64,000 bases of DNA, taken from positions 186,001 through 250,000 of the forward strand of contig NZ_PYOD01000005.1 in assembly GCF_003026285.1 (NCBI RefSeq). Direction: 5' to 3'. Each line of letters begins with the position of its first letter. The first letter of the stretch is position 1. Shown piece after piece: positions 41,680-51,559 of the stretch. The notes under the pieces are model-generated. The model made no database searches, was not told where the DNA came from, and worked only from the letters and a program-made list of their open reading frames with translations. This DNA is from Photobacterium profundum (GTDB lineage Bacteria; Pseudomonadota; Gammaproteobacteria; Enterobacterales; Vibrionaceae). The position numbers and the translations under genes are program-made.

Positions 41680-42864
41680 ATGATGAGTTTTATTAAAAAG
41701 CTGTGGGGCACTTTTTGGCGTCCTGCGGTGCATATTAGTTTAGGCATACTCACGTTAGGCGGCTTTGTTGCAGGTGTGATTTTCTGGGGTGGCTTTAATA
41801 CGGCACTAGAAATTACCAATACAGAAAAGTTTTGTATTGGCTGCCATGAGATGAAAGATAATGTGTACGAAGAATTACAAACAACAGTACATTGGTCGAA
41901 TAATGCCGGTGTAAGAGCAACTTGCCCCGATTGTCATGTTCCTCATAACTGGACAGATAAAATTGCAAGGAAGATGCAGGCAAGTAAGGAGGTATTCGGC
42001 GCTATTTTTGGCACGATCGATACCCGCGAAAAGTTCTTAGCAAAACGAGGAGAGCTGGCACAGCATGAATGGGAACGTTTTGCGTCTAATGGTTCACTCG
42101 AATGTAAAAACTGCCACCAATACGAGAGTATGAAGTGGGAGGAAATGTCGACTCTGGCACAATCACAAATGAAGCAAGCTGCCGAGAAAGATCAAAGTTG
42201 TTTGGATTGTCACAAAGGAATTGCCCATAACTTACCTGACAATATGGATGCTTCTGGTGGCATGGTATCGCAGCTAGTGTCAAAATCTCAAAACACCAGC
42301 TATACCGAAGGCAACAATTATTTCAGCGTGCGTTACTTGCCAATGTATGAAGATGAGGCCTTAACCCAAAGTGGCGGAGAACTGAACCCTGCTTCTGAAG
42401 TAAAGGTCGTGGCAGTGAAAGGCGATGCAATACAAGTTGAAATAAATGGCTGGCGTAAAACAAAAGGGTTTGGGCGCGTCATATCTGAAGATTTTGGGAT
42501 GAATATTCCGACTGCAGCGTTAAGCAAAGATGCTGCGCAAAATGACATGTTAGTGCAAAAATTTGAAGAAAAAGAAGATGATTTAACCGGGCTTCCTTGG
42601 CAGCGTGTAACGGTAAAATTGTGGATGCCTAAAGGTTCACTAGTAGATAATGTAGATGTGATCTGGAGTGAAACAAGGCCTGCTTACACAACCAACTGTA
42701 GTGTTTGTCATACTCAGCCAGCAGAAAACCACTTCGACGCCAATACGTGGCCAGGTATGTTTAACGGCATGCTAGCGTTCGTGAACCTCGATCGTGATAG
42801 CGAAGCGTTAGTGCTTAAATACCTACAAAAACATTCATCAGATTTTTCTGATTCTGGTCACTAA
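41680..42864 (+). CDS. torC: Pentaheme c-type cytochrome TorC
   Basis: A protein of 394 residues (390 in E. coli) with an N-terminal membrane anchor (about 16-38) and five CxxCH heme sites: CIGCH, CPDCH, CKNCH and CLDCH in the NapC/NirT-like half, and CSVCH in the C-terminal TorC-specific domain. It carries electrons from menaquinol to the periplasmic reductase TorA. It lies between torE and torA on one strand. Confidence 0.95.
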   Translation: MMSFIKKLWGTFWRPAVHISLGILTLGGFVAGVIFWGGFNTALEITNTEKFCIGCHEMKDNVYEELQTTVHWSNNAGVRATCPDCHVPHNWTDKIARKMQASKEVFGAIFGTIDTREKFLAKRGELAQHEWERFASNGSLECKNCHQYESMKWEEMSTLAQSQMKQAAEKDQSCLDCHKGIAHNLPDNMDASGGMVSQLVSKSQNTSYTEGNNYFSVRYLPMYEDEALTQSGGELNPASEVKVVAVKGDAIQVEINGWRKTKGFGRVISEDFGMNIPTAALSKDAAQNDMLVQKFEEKEDDLTGLPWQRVTVKLWMPKGSLVDNVDVIWSETRPAYTTNCSVCHTQPAENHFDANTWPGMFNGMLAFVNLDRDSEALVLKYLQKHSSDFSDSGH

Positions 42865-42939
42865 ATAATACCCTTCTGGATAAGTCGATAATTAGATGCT
42901 TGTCTAGGGTGGTGTAATAGAGAGAGCGAGGGATTTTTT

Positions 42940-45417
42940 ATGTCTCTGAGTCGACGTAAATTTTTGAAAGGGCTAGCAACGACAAGTGCGGCGTCTGTGA
43001 TTGGACCAAGCCTTTTGGTGCAAGCTGCTAATGCTGCGACAGAAGGTGCAGCCACTACTGCCGATGGGGTCTGGAAGGTATCGGGTTCTCATTGGGGGGC
43101 TTTTCGCGCCCGTATTTATAACGGTAAAGTGCAAGAAATTAAGGCGTTAGAATTAGATAAATATCCGACTGATATGTTGAAAGGTATTAAAGGTATTATC
43201 TATAGCCCTTCTCGTGTTCGGTACCCGATGGTGCGGCTTGATTGGTTGAAAAAGCACAAATACAGCGGTGAAACACGGGGTAATAATCGCTTTATTCGGG
43301 TGACATGGGATGAAGCATTAGATCTGTTCTATCAAGAACTAGAACGGGTTCAGAAAGATTATGGCCCTTGGGCGTTACATGCCGGCATGACAGGCTGGCG
43401 ACAAACAGGGCAGTTCCACAGCTGTACATCACATATGCAACGTGCTGTTGGTATGCACGGTAATTTCATGACGAAAGTTGGTGATTACTCAACTGGTGCT
43501 GGTCAAACTATTTTACCTTACGTGTTAGGTTCAACAGAGGTTTACGCGCAAGCAACATCATGGCCAGAGATCTTATCGAACAGTAAAACGATTGTGTTAT
43601 GGGGTAACGATCCCTTCAAAAATACACAGGTAGGTTGGCAAGCTGAAACACATGGCTCGTATGAGTATTATGAGCAGTTAAAAGAGAAAGTGGCAAAAGG
43701 CGAGATCAAAGTGATCTCTATCGATCCTGTTAAATCAAAAACGCAGAATTACCTGAATTGTGATCAGCTTTATGTAAACCCACAAACAGACGTGGCGTTC
43801 ATGTTGGCCATTGCCCATACACTTTATAAAGAAGATCTTTACGATAAAAAGTTTTTAGAGACTTATGCGTTAGGCTTTGATGATTTCTTACCGTATGTAC
43901 TTGGTAAAGCAAAAGATAACGTAGAAAAGACGCCAGAGTGGGCAGAAAAAATCTGTGGTGTGAAAGCGGATCAGATACGTGAACTGGCCCGTTTACTGGC
44001 AAAAGATCGCACACAGATAATGTTCGGTTGGTCGATTCAACGTCAGCAACATGGTGAGCAACCTTACTGGATGGGGGCTGTTGTAGCGGCAATGCTGGGT
44101 CAAATTGGTTTACCCGGTGGCGGTGTTTCTTATTCACACCATTATAGTGGAGTGGGCATTCCTCCGACAGGTGCGGCTGGGCCGGGTGGTTTTCCACGTA
44201 ATGTGGATGAAGGGCAAAAGCCTAAATGGGATAACGATGATTTTAATGGTTACAGCAAAACTATTCCTGTAGCCCGATGGCTTGATGCGATTTTAGAGCC
44301 GGGTAAAGAAATTAAATACAACGGCAGTAAAGTGATCCTGCCAGATACGAAGATGCTGGTAGTGAGCGGCTGTAATCCTTGGCATCATCATCAAGATCGC
44401 AATCGAATGAAGAAAGCGTTTCAAAAGTTACAAACGGTCGTAACTATTGAGTTTGCATGGACAGCAACATGTCGATTCTCTGACATCGTTTTGCCTGCTT
44501 GTACTCAGTTTGAACGTAACGATATTGATTTATATGGTGCGTATTCGGCAAGTGGTATTTTGGCGATGCATAAGCTGGTGGATCCGCTTTATCAGTCGAA
44601 AACTGACTTTGATATTTTTACTGAGCTAACACGACGGTTTGGTCGCCAGAAACAATATACACGTGGTATGGATGAAATGGAGTGGGTACGAATGTTGTAC
44701 GCCGACTGCAAAGAAGCGAATAAAGCCAATTTCCCCATGCCAGAGTTTGATCAGTTTTGGGCGGATGGTGTTGTTGAATTTGGCCCCGGAAAACCCTTCA
44801 TTCAACATGCCGGATTTCGTGAAGACCCTGAAATAAATCCATTAGGTACGCCTTCTGGTTTTATTGAAATTTTCAGTCGTAAGATTGATCGCTATGGCTA
44901 TGAGCACTGCCAAGGTCACCCGATGTGGTTTGAAAAATCAGAACGATCTCATGGTGGGCCCCATTCAGATCAATTTCCACTGTGGTTACAATCTTGCCAT
45001 CCTGATCAGCGTTTACATTCACAAATGTGTGAGTCTGACGAATACCGAGCGACCTATACGGTACAAGGTCGAGAGCCTGTTTATATCAGCCCTGAAGATG
45101 CGAAAGCTCGTGGTATTAAAGATGGGGATCTGGTGCGAGTATTTAATGATCGAGGGCAACTGTTAGCGGGCGCAAAAGTATCTGATAACTACCCTACAGG
45201 TGTTATTCGTATTCATGAAGGCGCTTGGTATGGCCCGCTAAATGAAAAAATTGGTGCGATTGATACCTATGGCGATCCTAATACGGTTACGCAAGATATA
45301 GGCTCATCAGAGCTTGCTCAGGCAACCAGTGCCAATACCGTTATCGTAGAGGTTGAGAAGTTTAAAGGTGAAGTACCGCCTGTAACAGCATTTGGCGGTC
45401 CAATATTTGAAAGTTAA
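42940..45417 (+). CDS. torA: Trimethylamine-N-oxide reductase TorA
   Basis: A molybdoenzyme of 825 residues with a Tat signal peptide (SRRKFLK at residues 4-10, cut after QAANA or NAA near residue 30). GDYSTGAGQ holds the serine expected to bind molybdenum in the DMSO/TMAO reductase family. No N-terminal Fe-S cysteine motif is present, as is normal for TorA. It reduces TMAO to TMA in the periplasm as a terminal respiratory step; TMAO is common in marine animals. No torD chaperone gene follows, unlike E. coli torCAD. Confidence 0.95.
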   Translation: MSLSRRKFLKGLATTSAASVIGPSLLVQAANAATEGAATTADGVWKVSGSHWGAFRARIYNGKVQEIKALELDKYPTDMLKGIKGIIYSPSRVRYPMVRLDWLKKHKYSGETRGNNRFIRVTWDEALDLFYQELERVQKDYGPWALHAGMTGWRQTGQFHSCTSHMQRAVGMHGNFMTKVGDYSTGAGQTILPYVLGSTEVYAQATSWPEILSNSKTIVLWGNDPFKNTQVGWQAETHGSYEYYEQLKEKVAKGEIKVISIDPVKSKTQNYLNCDQLYVNPQTDVAFMLAIAHTLYKEDLYDKKFLETYALGFDDFLPYVLGKAKDNVEKTPEWAEKICGVKADQIRELARLLAKDRTQIMFGWSIQRQQHGEQPYWMGAVVAAMLGQIGLPGGGVSYSHHYSGVGIPPTGAAGPGGFPRNVDEGQKPKWDNDDFNGYSKTIPVARWLDAILEPGKEIKYNGSKVILPDTKMLVVSGCNPWHHHQDRNRMKKAFQKLQTVVTIEFAWTATCRFSDIVLPACTQFERNDIDLYGAYSASGILAMHKLVDPLYQSKTDFDIFTELTRRFGRQKQYTRGMDEMEWVRMLYADCKEANKANFPMPEFDQFWADGVVEFGPGKPFIQHAGFREDPEINPLGTPSGFIEIFSRKIDRYGYEHCQGHPMWFEKSERSHGGPHSDQFPLWLQSCHPDQRLHSQMCESDEYRATYTVQGREPVYISPEDAKARGIKDGDLVRVFNDRGQLLAGAKVSDNYPTGVIRIHEGAWYGPLNEKIGAIDTYGDPNTVTQDIGSSELAQATSANTVIVEVEKFKGEVPPVTAFGGPIFES

Positions 45418-45438
45418 GACTCATCTTTAATAATACTG

Positions 45439-45464
45439 AGAGTTGCTTTGGCAGCTCTTTTTAT
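45439..45464 (+). terminator. Terminator after torA
   Basis: AGAGTTGC-TTTG-GCAGCTCT followed by TTTTT. It separates the tor operon from the globin gene. Confidence 0.8.
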
Positions 45465-45548
45465 TTTAATGCCAATTGAATAAGTATTTAATGAAACACG
45501 CTATGCTTTGGTATAAAGAACATATTATCGAAAACACAAAAAGAAACC

Positions 45549-46034
45549 ATGATGAAAACAGAACAATCTAGCAGTCCACAAGCTAGCGAAGCAAAAGACG
45601 CCATTCAAGAAGAGAATGTTGTACCAGCCAAAAAATCAGCACCTGTTTATGGTATGGGAGACGCTACTTTACAAGCTGCAGGCGGTGAAGAGGGGGTTAA
45701 AAAGCTGGTTGATGCTTTCTATGATTATATGGACACATTGCCGGAAGCTGAGATTGTACGTGCGATGCATAAGCCAGATCTGACTGATTCTCGTGAAAAG
45801 CTCACTACGTTTTTAACTGGTTGGATGGGCGGGCCATCCCTTTATGCTGAAAAATATGGCAGCATGAATATCCCTGGTGCTCATCGTCATCTTTCCATTG
45901 GTATTGCAGAAAAAGAAGCGTGGTTATTGTGTATGCAAAAAGCACTTGATGACCAAGGCTATGATGATGTTTTTAAACGCTACGTTATGGTACAACTTTC
46001 TTTCCCTGCTGAAATGTGTCGTAACCGAAGTTAA
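45549..46034 (+). CDS. Group II truncated globin
   Basis: A protein of 161 residues. The globin core (about 33-158) has GMGDATLQAAGGEEGVKKLVDAFYDYMD at its start and AHRHLSIGIAEKEAWLLCM, which contains the proximal histidine and the Trp at G8 typical of group II (trHbO). A hydrophilic Ser/Glu/Ala-rich N-terminal extension of about 35 residues precedes it. Such globins bind oxygen or nitric oxide and may protect against nitrosative or oxidative stress. It lies 132 bases past torA behind a terminator, so it has its own promoter. ATG at 45549 or 45552 is possible. Confidence 0.88.
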   Translation: MMKTEQSSSPQASEAKDAIQEENVVPAKKSAPVYGMGDATLQAAGGEEGVKKLVDAFYDYMDTLPEAEIVRAMHKPDLTDSREKLTTFLTGWMGGPSLYAEKYGSMNIPGAHRHLSIGIAEKEAWLLCMQKALDDQGYDDVFKRYVMVQLSFPAEMCRNRS

Positions 46035-46043
46035 TCTTTTCTT

Positions 46044-46080
46044 TGCAATAAAGAGCGTTGTTTTACCGCTCTTTATTGCA
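46044..46080. terminator. Hairpin between the globin gene and a LysR gene
   Basis: GCAATAAAGAGCG (46046-46058) and CGCTCTTTATTGC (46068-46080) form a perfect 13-bp stem between convergent genes. No T-run follows the stem, but the location fits transcription end for both. Confidence 0.6.
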
Positions 46081-46106
46081 GGCAATAGCAGGTCTAATAC
46101 AAGGCG

Positions 46107-47012
46107 TTAAAACCGTTCTTTCATTGTAATATATCGATCGCGAATATGTTCAATGAGCGCTTGAATTCGCTTTGATGGCTTTTTTGTATATGGATATACA
46201 GCGTAAATTCCCACCACTTTGCCGGAATGCTCCGGCAGCACCTCTATCAACTTTCCTGACTTAAGATCATCAAATACCAAGCAAGTGGGTAAGTAGGCTA
46301 TCCCGTTATTCGCGAGTGTCGCTTTTCGCAGGGCGACGGCGTTATCTGAAGAAAAGTTACCGTTTACTTTAAGCGTGTAAGTTTCAGTGTTATTGCGAAT
46401 GAATAGCCAATCAAACGGACCTGTGCTTTGTTGGGTATACCCCAGGCAGTTATGGTGTTGAAGGGCTTTTGGTGTTTCCGGAATGCCATTTTTTTCTAGG
46501 TAATCGGTTGAAGCACAGATCACCCAGCGAGAATTGAATATGTGGCGGGCAATTAAGCTTGAGTCTTCAAGGTAGCCTGTACGTATTACTAAGTCATAGT
46601 TTTGAGCGACTAAATCGACAAAGTGGTTATCCATCGACATTTCTACCGTTAGCCCCGGATGTTTTTGGCAGAAATCAGAAAGGGCTTCAGCAAGTAGCAG
46701 CTCTCCTGAAATGGTTGGAACGGATACTCTTATATTACCGGATAGGGCTTCACTATAACCGGTGATAGCATCAAAGGCTGACTGGGCAACTTGGTTAATA
46801 TCTTTTGAACGATGATAAAGTATCGAGCCTGGTTCGGTGAGCGTGAGTTTACGCGTGGTACGGTAAATCAACTGTACCCCAAGTTGATTTTCAAGCTTGC
46901 TGATCCGCTTGCTGACGACTGATTTAGTGATTTTGTTTAGTTCAGCCACTTTGCTAAAAGAGGCGTGTTCTATAACTTGGGTAAAAAGAACCAGATCATC
47001 GATTTGAGGCAT
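46107..47012 (-). CDS. LysR family transcriptional regulator
   Basis: A protein of 301 residues with an N-terminal winged helix-turn-helix (FSKVAELNKITKSVVSKRISKLENQLGVQL) and a periplasmic-binding-like effector domain (about 90-295). It lies downstream of lutC on the same strand, behind a hairpin, so it may or may not share that transcript. Control of lutABC is plausible from position but not shown. The effector is unknown. Confidence 0.9.
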   Translation of the reverse strand: MPQIDDLVLFTQVIEHASFSKVAELNKITKSVVSKRISKLENQLGVQLIYRTTRKLTLTEPGSILYHRSKDINQVAQSAFDAITGYSEALSGNIRVSVPTISGELLLAEALSDFCQKHPGLTVEMSMDNHFVDLVAQNYDLVIRTGYLEDSSLIARHIFNSRWVICASTDYLEKNGIPETPKALQHHNCLGYTQQSTGPFDWLFIRNNTETYTLKVNGNFSSDNAVALRKATLANNGIAYLPTCLVFDDLKSGKLIEVLPEHSGKVVGIYAVYPYTKKPSKRIQALIEHIRDRYITMKERF

Positions 47013-47055
47013 TCGGATGTTTCTCGTCGTTGGGTTGGTATAAGTATAAAGAGTA

Positions 47056-47104
47056 AAAGGTCAGCATCCTAGTTATGATATTAAGAACTAAGAACCTGAC
47101 CTTT
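47056..47104 (-). terminator. Hairpin between lutC and the LysR gene
   Basis: AAAGGTCAG (47056-47064) and CTGACCTTT (47096-47104) close a long hairpin with further pairing inside (CTAGTT/AACTAAG). Read leftward, TTTACTCTTT follows. It probably ends lut transcription. Confidence 0.6.
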
Positions 47105-47133
47105 GATGGTTATGGGGCGATTAGGTTACGCAC

Positions 47134-47889
47134 TTACATGTCGTCAATGATGACGTAGGTTGCGTAAATAGGGCCGTGTACACCAATAACTTTGATTAGC
47201 TCAATATCGGCGGTTGAACTTGGACCTGAAATAAAGTTAACGCAAGAAGGTAGGCGTTCACCTTTCTTGGCTTTTTCGTGTAAAACCGCAGTGGCCTGAG
47301 TGAGTCGTGCAACAAGGTGGCTTTTGGGCACGACAAAGATAGATGCTTCCGGTAATAGACTAATGGCACGGCCTTGCGCTGGCTGGCTGTATAGCACCAT
47401 AGTGCCAGATTCGGCTAAAGCCTGTTCGGCGAAAACAATCCCCACTTTTGCACGCTCGGCAACCTCAATATTCGGGCCATAGCCAAGTTTTGTATCCCAA
47501 ATATGAACAATATGATCAGGAGTATCAAGTTGTTCTGGGTCAAATATGGCTAGTAGGCGAGGGTCTGCAGAGACGATTGTCTCGTAAGGTGCTTGAGTGG
47601 TATCAGTACTGTTATCCTCATCAGTGCAGTATTTTTTACAGACGTCTGCAAGGGTAGTGGTAAGTGCTGCTTTTGTTGTTTCAATAGCCTGTGAACCCAA
47701 AGACGTGCGGGTGTAATTAACGAGCACGTCTTTGAGTTCATCGACACTAAACTCAGCCATTACTTCATGGTGGCAAGTGTGCTTTAGCTTAGGGCGCTCA
47801 ACTGGTTCTGTTTGGCGTGGGCGCCCTAGTTTATTCGCTATATTATCGAGAAAGCTGTCACGGTTATGAATTTGACTCATGGTTGCCAC
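47134..47889 (-). CDS. lutC: Lactate utilization protein LutC (LUD domain)
   Basis: A protein of 251 residues of the LUD/YkgG family. The C-terminal half carries the family blocks AKVGIVFAEQALAESGTMVLYS, ISLLPEASIFVV and ISGPSSTADIE. It is the third subunit of the LutABC complex, which oxidises L-lactate to pyruvate in the cytoplasm. It starts 8 bases after lutB ends. The N-terminal half is less conserved and slightly longer than in E. coli YkgG. Confidence 0.93.
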   Translation of the reverse strand: MATMSQIHNRDSFLDNIANKLGRPRQTEPVERPKLKHTCHHEVMAEFSVDELKDVLVNYTRTSLGSQAIETTKAALTTTLADVCKKYCTDEDNSTDTTQAPYETIVSADPRLLAIFDPEQLDTPDHIVHIWDTKLGYGPNIEVAERAKVGIVFAEQALAESGTMVLYSQPAQGRAISLLPEASIFVVPKSHLVARLTQATAVLHEKAKKGERLPSCVNFISGPSSTADIELIKVIGVHGPIYATYVIIDDM

Positions 47890-47897
47890 TCCTAAAA

Positions 47898-49307
47898 TTA
47901 ATTACGGTTTTTGAACCAGCTACGGAAAGATTGACCATCAGGCTGCGGCAGATCTCGCGCTTCAGTCCATTCGCTAATAGCCCCCATTTGCAAAGGCAGT
48001 TTACCGTTTCGGATCAAACCACTTGCTGCGGTTGCCCCTATTTTTACCGTCTTATCCCACAAGAGTGGATGAGCATTAATGATGTTAAAGGCACCTACTG
48101 CAGCTCGCTCGGCAAACGGTGTGATCTTTTCTTCTCCCATTTTCTGGCGGTGCTTAAGTAGCAGATCGGAAAGAGGAATTTTTACCGGACACACATCATG
48201 ACAGGCTCGGCACAAACTACAGGCGTAGGGCAGATCTTTAAAGTCATCGTAGCCACCTAATAGGGGGGACAGCACAGCACCAATGGGACCTGAATATATA
48301 GACCCATATGACTGACCACCGATATGGCGATAAGCAGGGCAGGTGTTAACGCAAGCTGCACAACGTACACAACGTAGAATGTCACGAAACTCTGAGCCTA
48401 GAATATCAGAGCGACCATTATCGACGATGACAAGGTGGAACTCTTCAGGGCCATCAAGGTGGCCTTCCTCACGAGGGCCAGTTAGCGCGGTAACATAGCC
48501 AGTGAGCGGAATACCAACAGCACTGCGACATAGTAAGCTGATGACAATATCGAGTTCTTCAAAGGTAGGAACAATACGCTCCATCCCCATAACAGCAATA
48601 TGGGTTTTGGGCAGGCTTGTCGCTAATCGCGCATTACCTTCGTTGGTCACCAGCGTAACAGTGCCTGATTCGGCAACCGCGAAGTTGCACCCAGTGATCC
48701 CAATGTCGGCTTGCAAGAAGTCGTGGCGAATATAATCTCGGACATATCGAGTCAGCTCTTCAGGATCTTCACTACCTTCATAACCAATTTTATCTTTAAA
48801 GATGTCGCGGATCTGGTAACGGTTTTTGTGTAAAGCAGGTACGACAATATGTGATGGAGGATCGCAATCGTCAACTTGTAGAATATATTCCCCCAAGTCT
48901 GTTTCAATGACCTCACAGCCGTTACGTTCAATGATCTGATTAAGGTTAATTTCCTCTGTGACCATTGATTTGGATTTCACCACCTTTTTAGCATTCTTCG
49001 CTTTGATAATGCTTTCTACATAGTTGGTTGCATCACTGGCTGTGCGGGCGAAGAACACTTGTCCGCCATTGTTTTTCACGTTCTCGCTAAGCTGGTGGAG
49101 GTAGTAATCAAGGTTTTCTAGCACATGGTCGCGAATATCCATGCCCATTTCTCGCCACTGCTCCCAGTTACCCAGTTTATCTGCCGCTATTTGGCGATTG
49201 GTATACATACGGGTTTGGGCATTGGCGACAGATTCACGCATAAAGTCATCTTTCATTTGAACTTTGATGCGTTCTTTGAATTTCAGTTTGCTGGTTTTCA
49301 TTGACAT
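47898..49307 (-). CDS. lutB: Lactate utilization iron-sulfur protein LutB
   Basis: A protein of 469 residues with an N-terminal LUD domain ([40 protein letters not shown]) and two [4Fe-4S] sites, [12 protein letters not shown] and [12 protein letters not shown], in the C-terminal third. The C-terminal DUF3390-like tail follows. It is the electron-transfer and probably catalytic subunit of the LutABC lactate oxidase. It lies 12 bases after lutA. Confidence 0.95.
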   Translation of the reverse strand: MSMKTSKLKFKERIKVQMKDDFMRESVANAQTRMYTNRQIAADKLGNWEQWREMGMDIRDHVLENLDYYLHQLSENVKNNGGQVFFARTASDATNYVESIIKAKNAKKVVKSKSMVTEEINLNQIIERNGCEVIETDLGEYILQVDDCDPPSHIVVPALHKNRYQIRDIFKDKIGYEGSEDPEELTRYVRDYIRHDFLQADIGITGCNFAVAESGTVTLVTNEGNARLATSLPKTHIAVMGMERIVPTFEELDIVISLLCRSAVGIPLTGYVTALTGPREEGHLDGPEEFHLVIVDNGRSDILGSEFRDILRCVRCAACVNTCPAYRHIGGQSYGSIYSGPIGAVLSPLLGGYDDFKDLPYACSLCRACHDVCPVKIPLSDLLLKHRQKMGEEKITPFAERAAVGAFNIINAHPLLWDKTVKIGATAASGLIRNGKLPLQMGAISEWTEARDLPQPDGQSFRSWFKNRN

Positions 49308-49319
49308 AGTGTGATCTCC

Positions 49320-50039
49320 TTAGCGGCTCATCAGCACATCGACAATGTGCAATACTTTCACAGGTTTTCCTTCACGGCTAATACGCCCGCCAATGTTAAT
49401 CAAGCAGCTAATATCGGCGCCGATTAAATAATCAGGCTCAACCGCTGAAATATGATGGACTTTTTCTTTAACCATCTCTGCAGATATGTCAGCCATTTTG
49501 ACGGAGAACGTGCCGCCGAAACCGCAGCAGGTTTCCTGATTTTCGATGGGTAGCATCTCTAATCCTTCAACGTTAGCAAGTAGGGCTAATGGTTCTTCTC
49601 GTACATTGAGTTTGCGGATTAAACTGCATGATGGGTGGTAGACTGCTCGGCCTTCAAGACGAGCGCCGACGTTGACTGTTCCTAGTTGGTTGACAATAAA
49701 TTGCGTTAACTCGAACAGGCGATCGGCAACATGCTGTGCACGTTCTGCCCATTCTGGTTCATCGGCGAGGTATTCAGGGTAGCGTTTGATTGACGCAGCA
49801 CACGATCCAGCAGGCGTAACAATTGGCAGATCATTGCGTTCAAATGCCTTGATTAAATTCTTCATGGCTGGCTTGCTGCTTTCGATATACCCGCTGTTTA
49901 GCGAAGGTTGGCCACAGCATCCTTGTTGCTCGGGAAAAATGACTTCGCAGCCAAGCTGTTCAAGTAGCATGACCGTTTTTTTGGCCACTTCGGCTTTCAC
50001 GGTATCGCATAAGCAGGTGACGAAAAAGTTTACCTTCAT
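49320..50039 (-). CDS. lutA: Lactate utilization protein LutA (CCG domains)
   Basis: A protein of 239 residues with two cysteine-rich CCG domains: GCCGQPSLNSGY near residue 40 and TCCGFGGTFSVKM near residue 170, the heterodisulfide-reductase-like Fe-S binding pattern. It is the first gene of the lutABC operon. The upstream region of about 600 bases holds two inverted repeats that could be operators. No lactate permease gene is nearby. Confidence 0.95.
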   Translation of the reverse strand: MKVNFFVTCLCDTVKAEVAKKTVMLLEQLGCEVIFPEQQGCCGQPSLNSGYIESSKPAMKNLIKAFERNDLPIVTPAGSCAASIKRYPEYLADEPEWAERAQHVADRLFELTQFIVNQLGTVNVGARLEGRAVYHPSCSLIRKLNVREEPLALLANVEGLEMLPIENQETCCGFGGTFSVKMADISAEMVKEKVHHISAVEPDYLIGADISCLINIGGRISREGKPVKVLHIVDVLMSR

Positions 50040-50349
50040 AATTGCTCCAGTTGACGGTGATCCGCCATGTATTTCGTTTTGGCAACCGAAGTTGCTGTAC
50101 TCGCCCTTGTCGATTAACTCTCGGGGCCGTAGGTTATCCAGTAATAAGCGCTGGGCTTAGCGTTGTAGGGTTAAGTAAACGCACCCTCCATGCTAATAAT
50201 CGTGTTGATGCAAAACATGTTGTATGGGATGTTTTCTGCTTTGTAATTTTGTTTAACGAAATTGGAATGACGACGTCGTGATATAGAATATTTTAAGTAT
50301 CAAGCGGTTTGGCGCTATGTTTATTTATTGATGCTTTCATCAGACAAAT

Positions 50350-50368
50350 CATCAATGTGTGATTGATG
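50350..50368. promoter_or_regulatory. 7-5-7 inverted repeat upstream of lutA
   Basis: CATCAAT (50350-50356), GTGTG, ATTGATG (50362-50368). The size and symmetry fit a dimeric repressor or LysR site, about 310 bases before lutA. Confidence 0.35.
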
Positions 50369-50567
50369 TTTGAATGTTAAATTAGCCCTGTATTATTAAT
50401 TCAGTGTCTTTCAATCACTTACTTTTCATCTGGTGTTTTAATGAATACTGATTAGTACAATATTGGAAACAATAATTTTGTAGCAGTGCATTAATCGAAG
50501 TGCGTGTTTGGTAGTGGGTTAGGGGGTTTTTACCGAATGACAAAGGGAAGGGGTATTGCGGAAGAAA

Positions 50568-50595
50568 TGTAATGTCGTAAAATTACGACATTACA
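50568..50595. repeat. Perfect 13-bp inverted repeat after the racemase gene
   Basis: TGTAATGTCGTAA (50568-50580) and TTACGACATTACA (50583-50595) are separated by two bases. Read leftward it follows the racemase stop by 60 bases and is trailed by TTTCTT, so it may be a terminator. The 2-base spacer also suits a protein-binding palindrome. Confidence 0.5.
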
Positions 50596-50655
50596 AGGGG
50601 ATTGATGACTTTTCTGTTGTAAACTTTCTCTACATATTTACGATTTAAGACAAAA

Positions 50656-51366
50656 TTATGCGACGAGCTCTGGCGCATCAGCTTGAGCCCAATGAACACA
50701 CTGCTCAGCTAAAATATCGAGAGAATCTAAGCAGTGCTGTGGTTGAGAAATTGTCTGTTCTGCAAGCGCAACAGGTATTTCGGTACAACCAAAAATAACG
50801 GCTTCAGCCCCACGGTTAAGCATTGCTTCAAAGACAGGTTGCATAAGTTGCTTACCGTGCTCCACATTCCCCGCTTTGACCGCATAAATCCCATTCATTA
50901 TTGCTTGCTGCTCTGAATCGGTTGTTTCTATCGCATTGATTTGCTGTTGAGCCAGTTTTGTCTGATACATGCCTGCCATCATTGTAGCAGTGGTCGCGAG
51001 TAAACCGACGGTTTGGTAGCGGCGGTGCTTAGCCTCGCTAACGACGCTGTCAATAATGCTGATGGTATGCACGTTACAGCTATTTGTTAGGCGGGTGTAC
51101 CAATAATGGGCTGTATTACAGGGCATAACAATACACTCGGCGCCAGCTTGCTGTAACTGTTCCATACCTTGTTTTAGTGCTGGATATGGATCTTCCCCGT
51201 TGCTGATAATATATGCGGTTCTATCTGGAATCTGCGGGTTATTACTAACAAGCATCGGGATATGCTGTTGATCATTATGAGCAGGGGTACGTGAAATAAT
51301 TTTCTGCATAAATTCAACAGTTGCTAATGGACCCATACCACCAAGAATTCCTAATTTTCTGCTCAT
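50656..51366 (-). CDS. Aspartate/glutamate racemase family protein
   Basis: A protein of 236 residues with the family start KLGILGGMGPLATVEFM and both catalytic cysteine blocks, MPCNTAHYW near residue 80 and FGCTEIPVAL near residue 195. It should racemise aspartate or a related amino acid without a cofactor. It is divergent from the HypT-like LysR gene and near a Dcu-family transporter that could import aspartate. Confidence 0.9.
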   Translation of the reverse strand: MSRKLGILGGMGPLATVEFMQKIISRTPAHNDQQHIPMLVSNNPQIPDRTAYIISNGEDPYPALKQGMEQLQQAGAECIVMPCNTAHYWYTRLTNSCNVHTISIIDSVVSEAKHRRYQTVGLLATTATMMAGMYQTKLAQQQINAIETTDSEQQAIMNGIYAVKAGNVEHGKQLMQPVFEAMLNRGAEAVIFGCTEIPVALAEQTISQPQHCLDSLDILAEQCVHWAQADAPELVA

Positions 51367-51559
51367 GTTATTGTTCCTACAGTATTATTAACTGCAATCA
51401 CTATAAGGTGACGGTGGTTCGATTTGAAATGCCGTTGCTGAGGCTATTATGCCGAATCCGTATGACTAAATAATTAAATTGTGATCATGGGCGCTTGAAA
51501 TATATCTGGATAGCCCACTCGTTTCGATATACTACTTTTTTATCTTTAGCTCAAATTTT

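Larger units (their letters stand above)
50040..50655. other. Long intergenic region upstream of lutA
   Basis: A stretch of 616 bases, long for this window. It must hold the lut promoter (reverse strand). It contains the perfect repeats at 50350-50368 and 50568-50595. Short open frames here lack ribosome sites and familiar protein patterns, so I call no gene. Confidence 0.5.

Noticed and set aside
43799..44197. Open frame of 132 codons opposite torA
   Set aside because: It is antisense to a conserved molybdoenzyme, has no family pattern, and reads as His- and Pro-rich shadow sequence.
47817..48161. Open frame of 114 codons opposite lutC/lutB
   Set aside because: Antisense to two conserved genes and without a recognisable protein pattern.
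50042..50281. Open frame of 79 codons in the lutA upstream gap
   Set aside because: No ribosome site, Cys- and Arg-rich random composition, and it overlaps the likely lut promoter.
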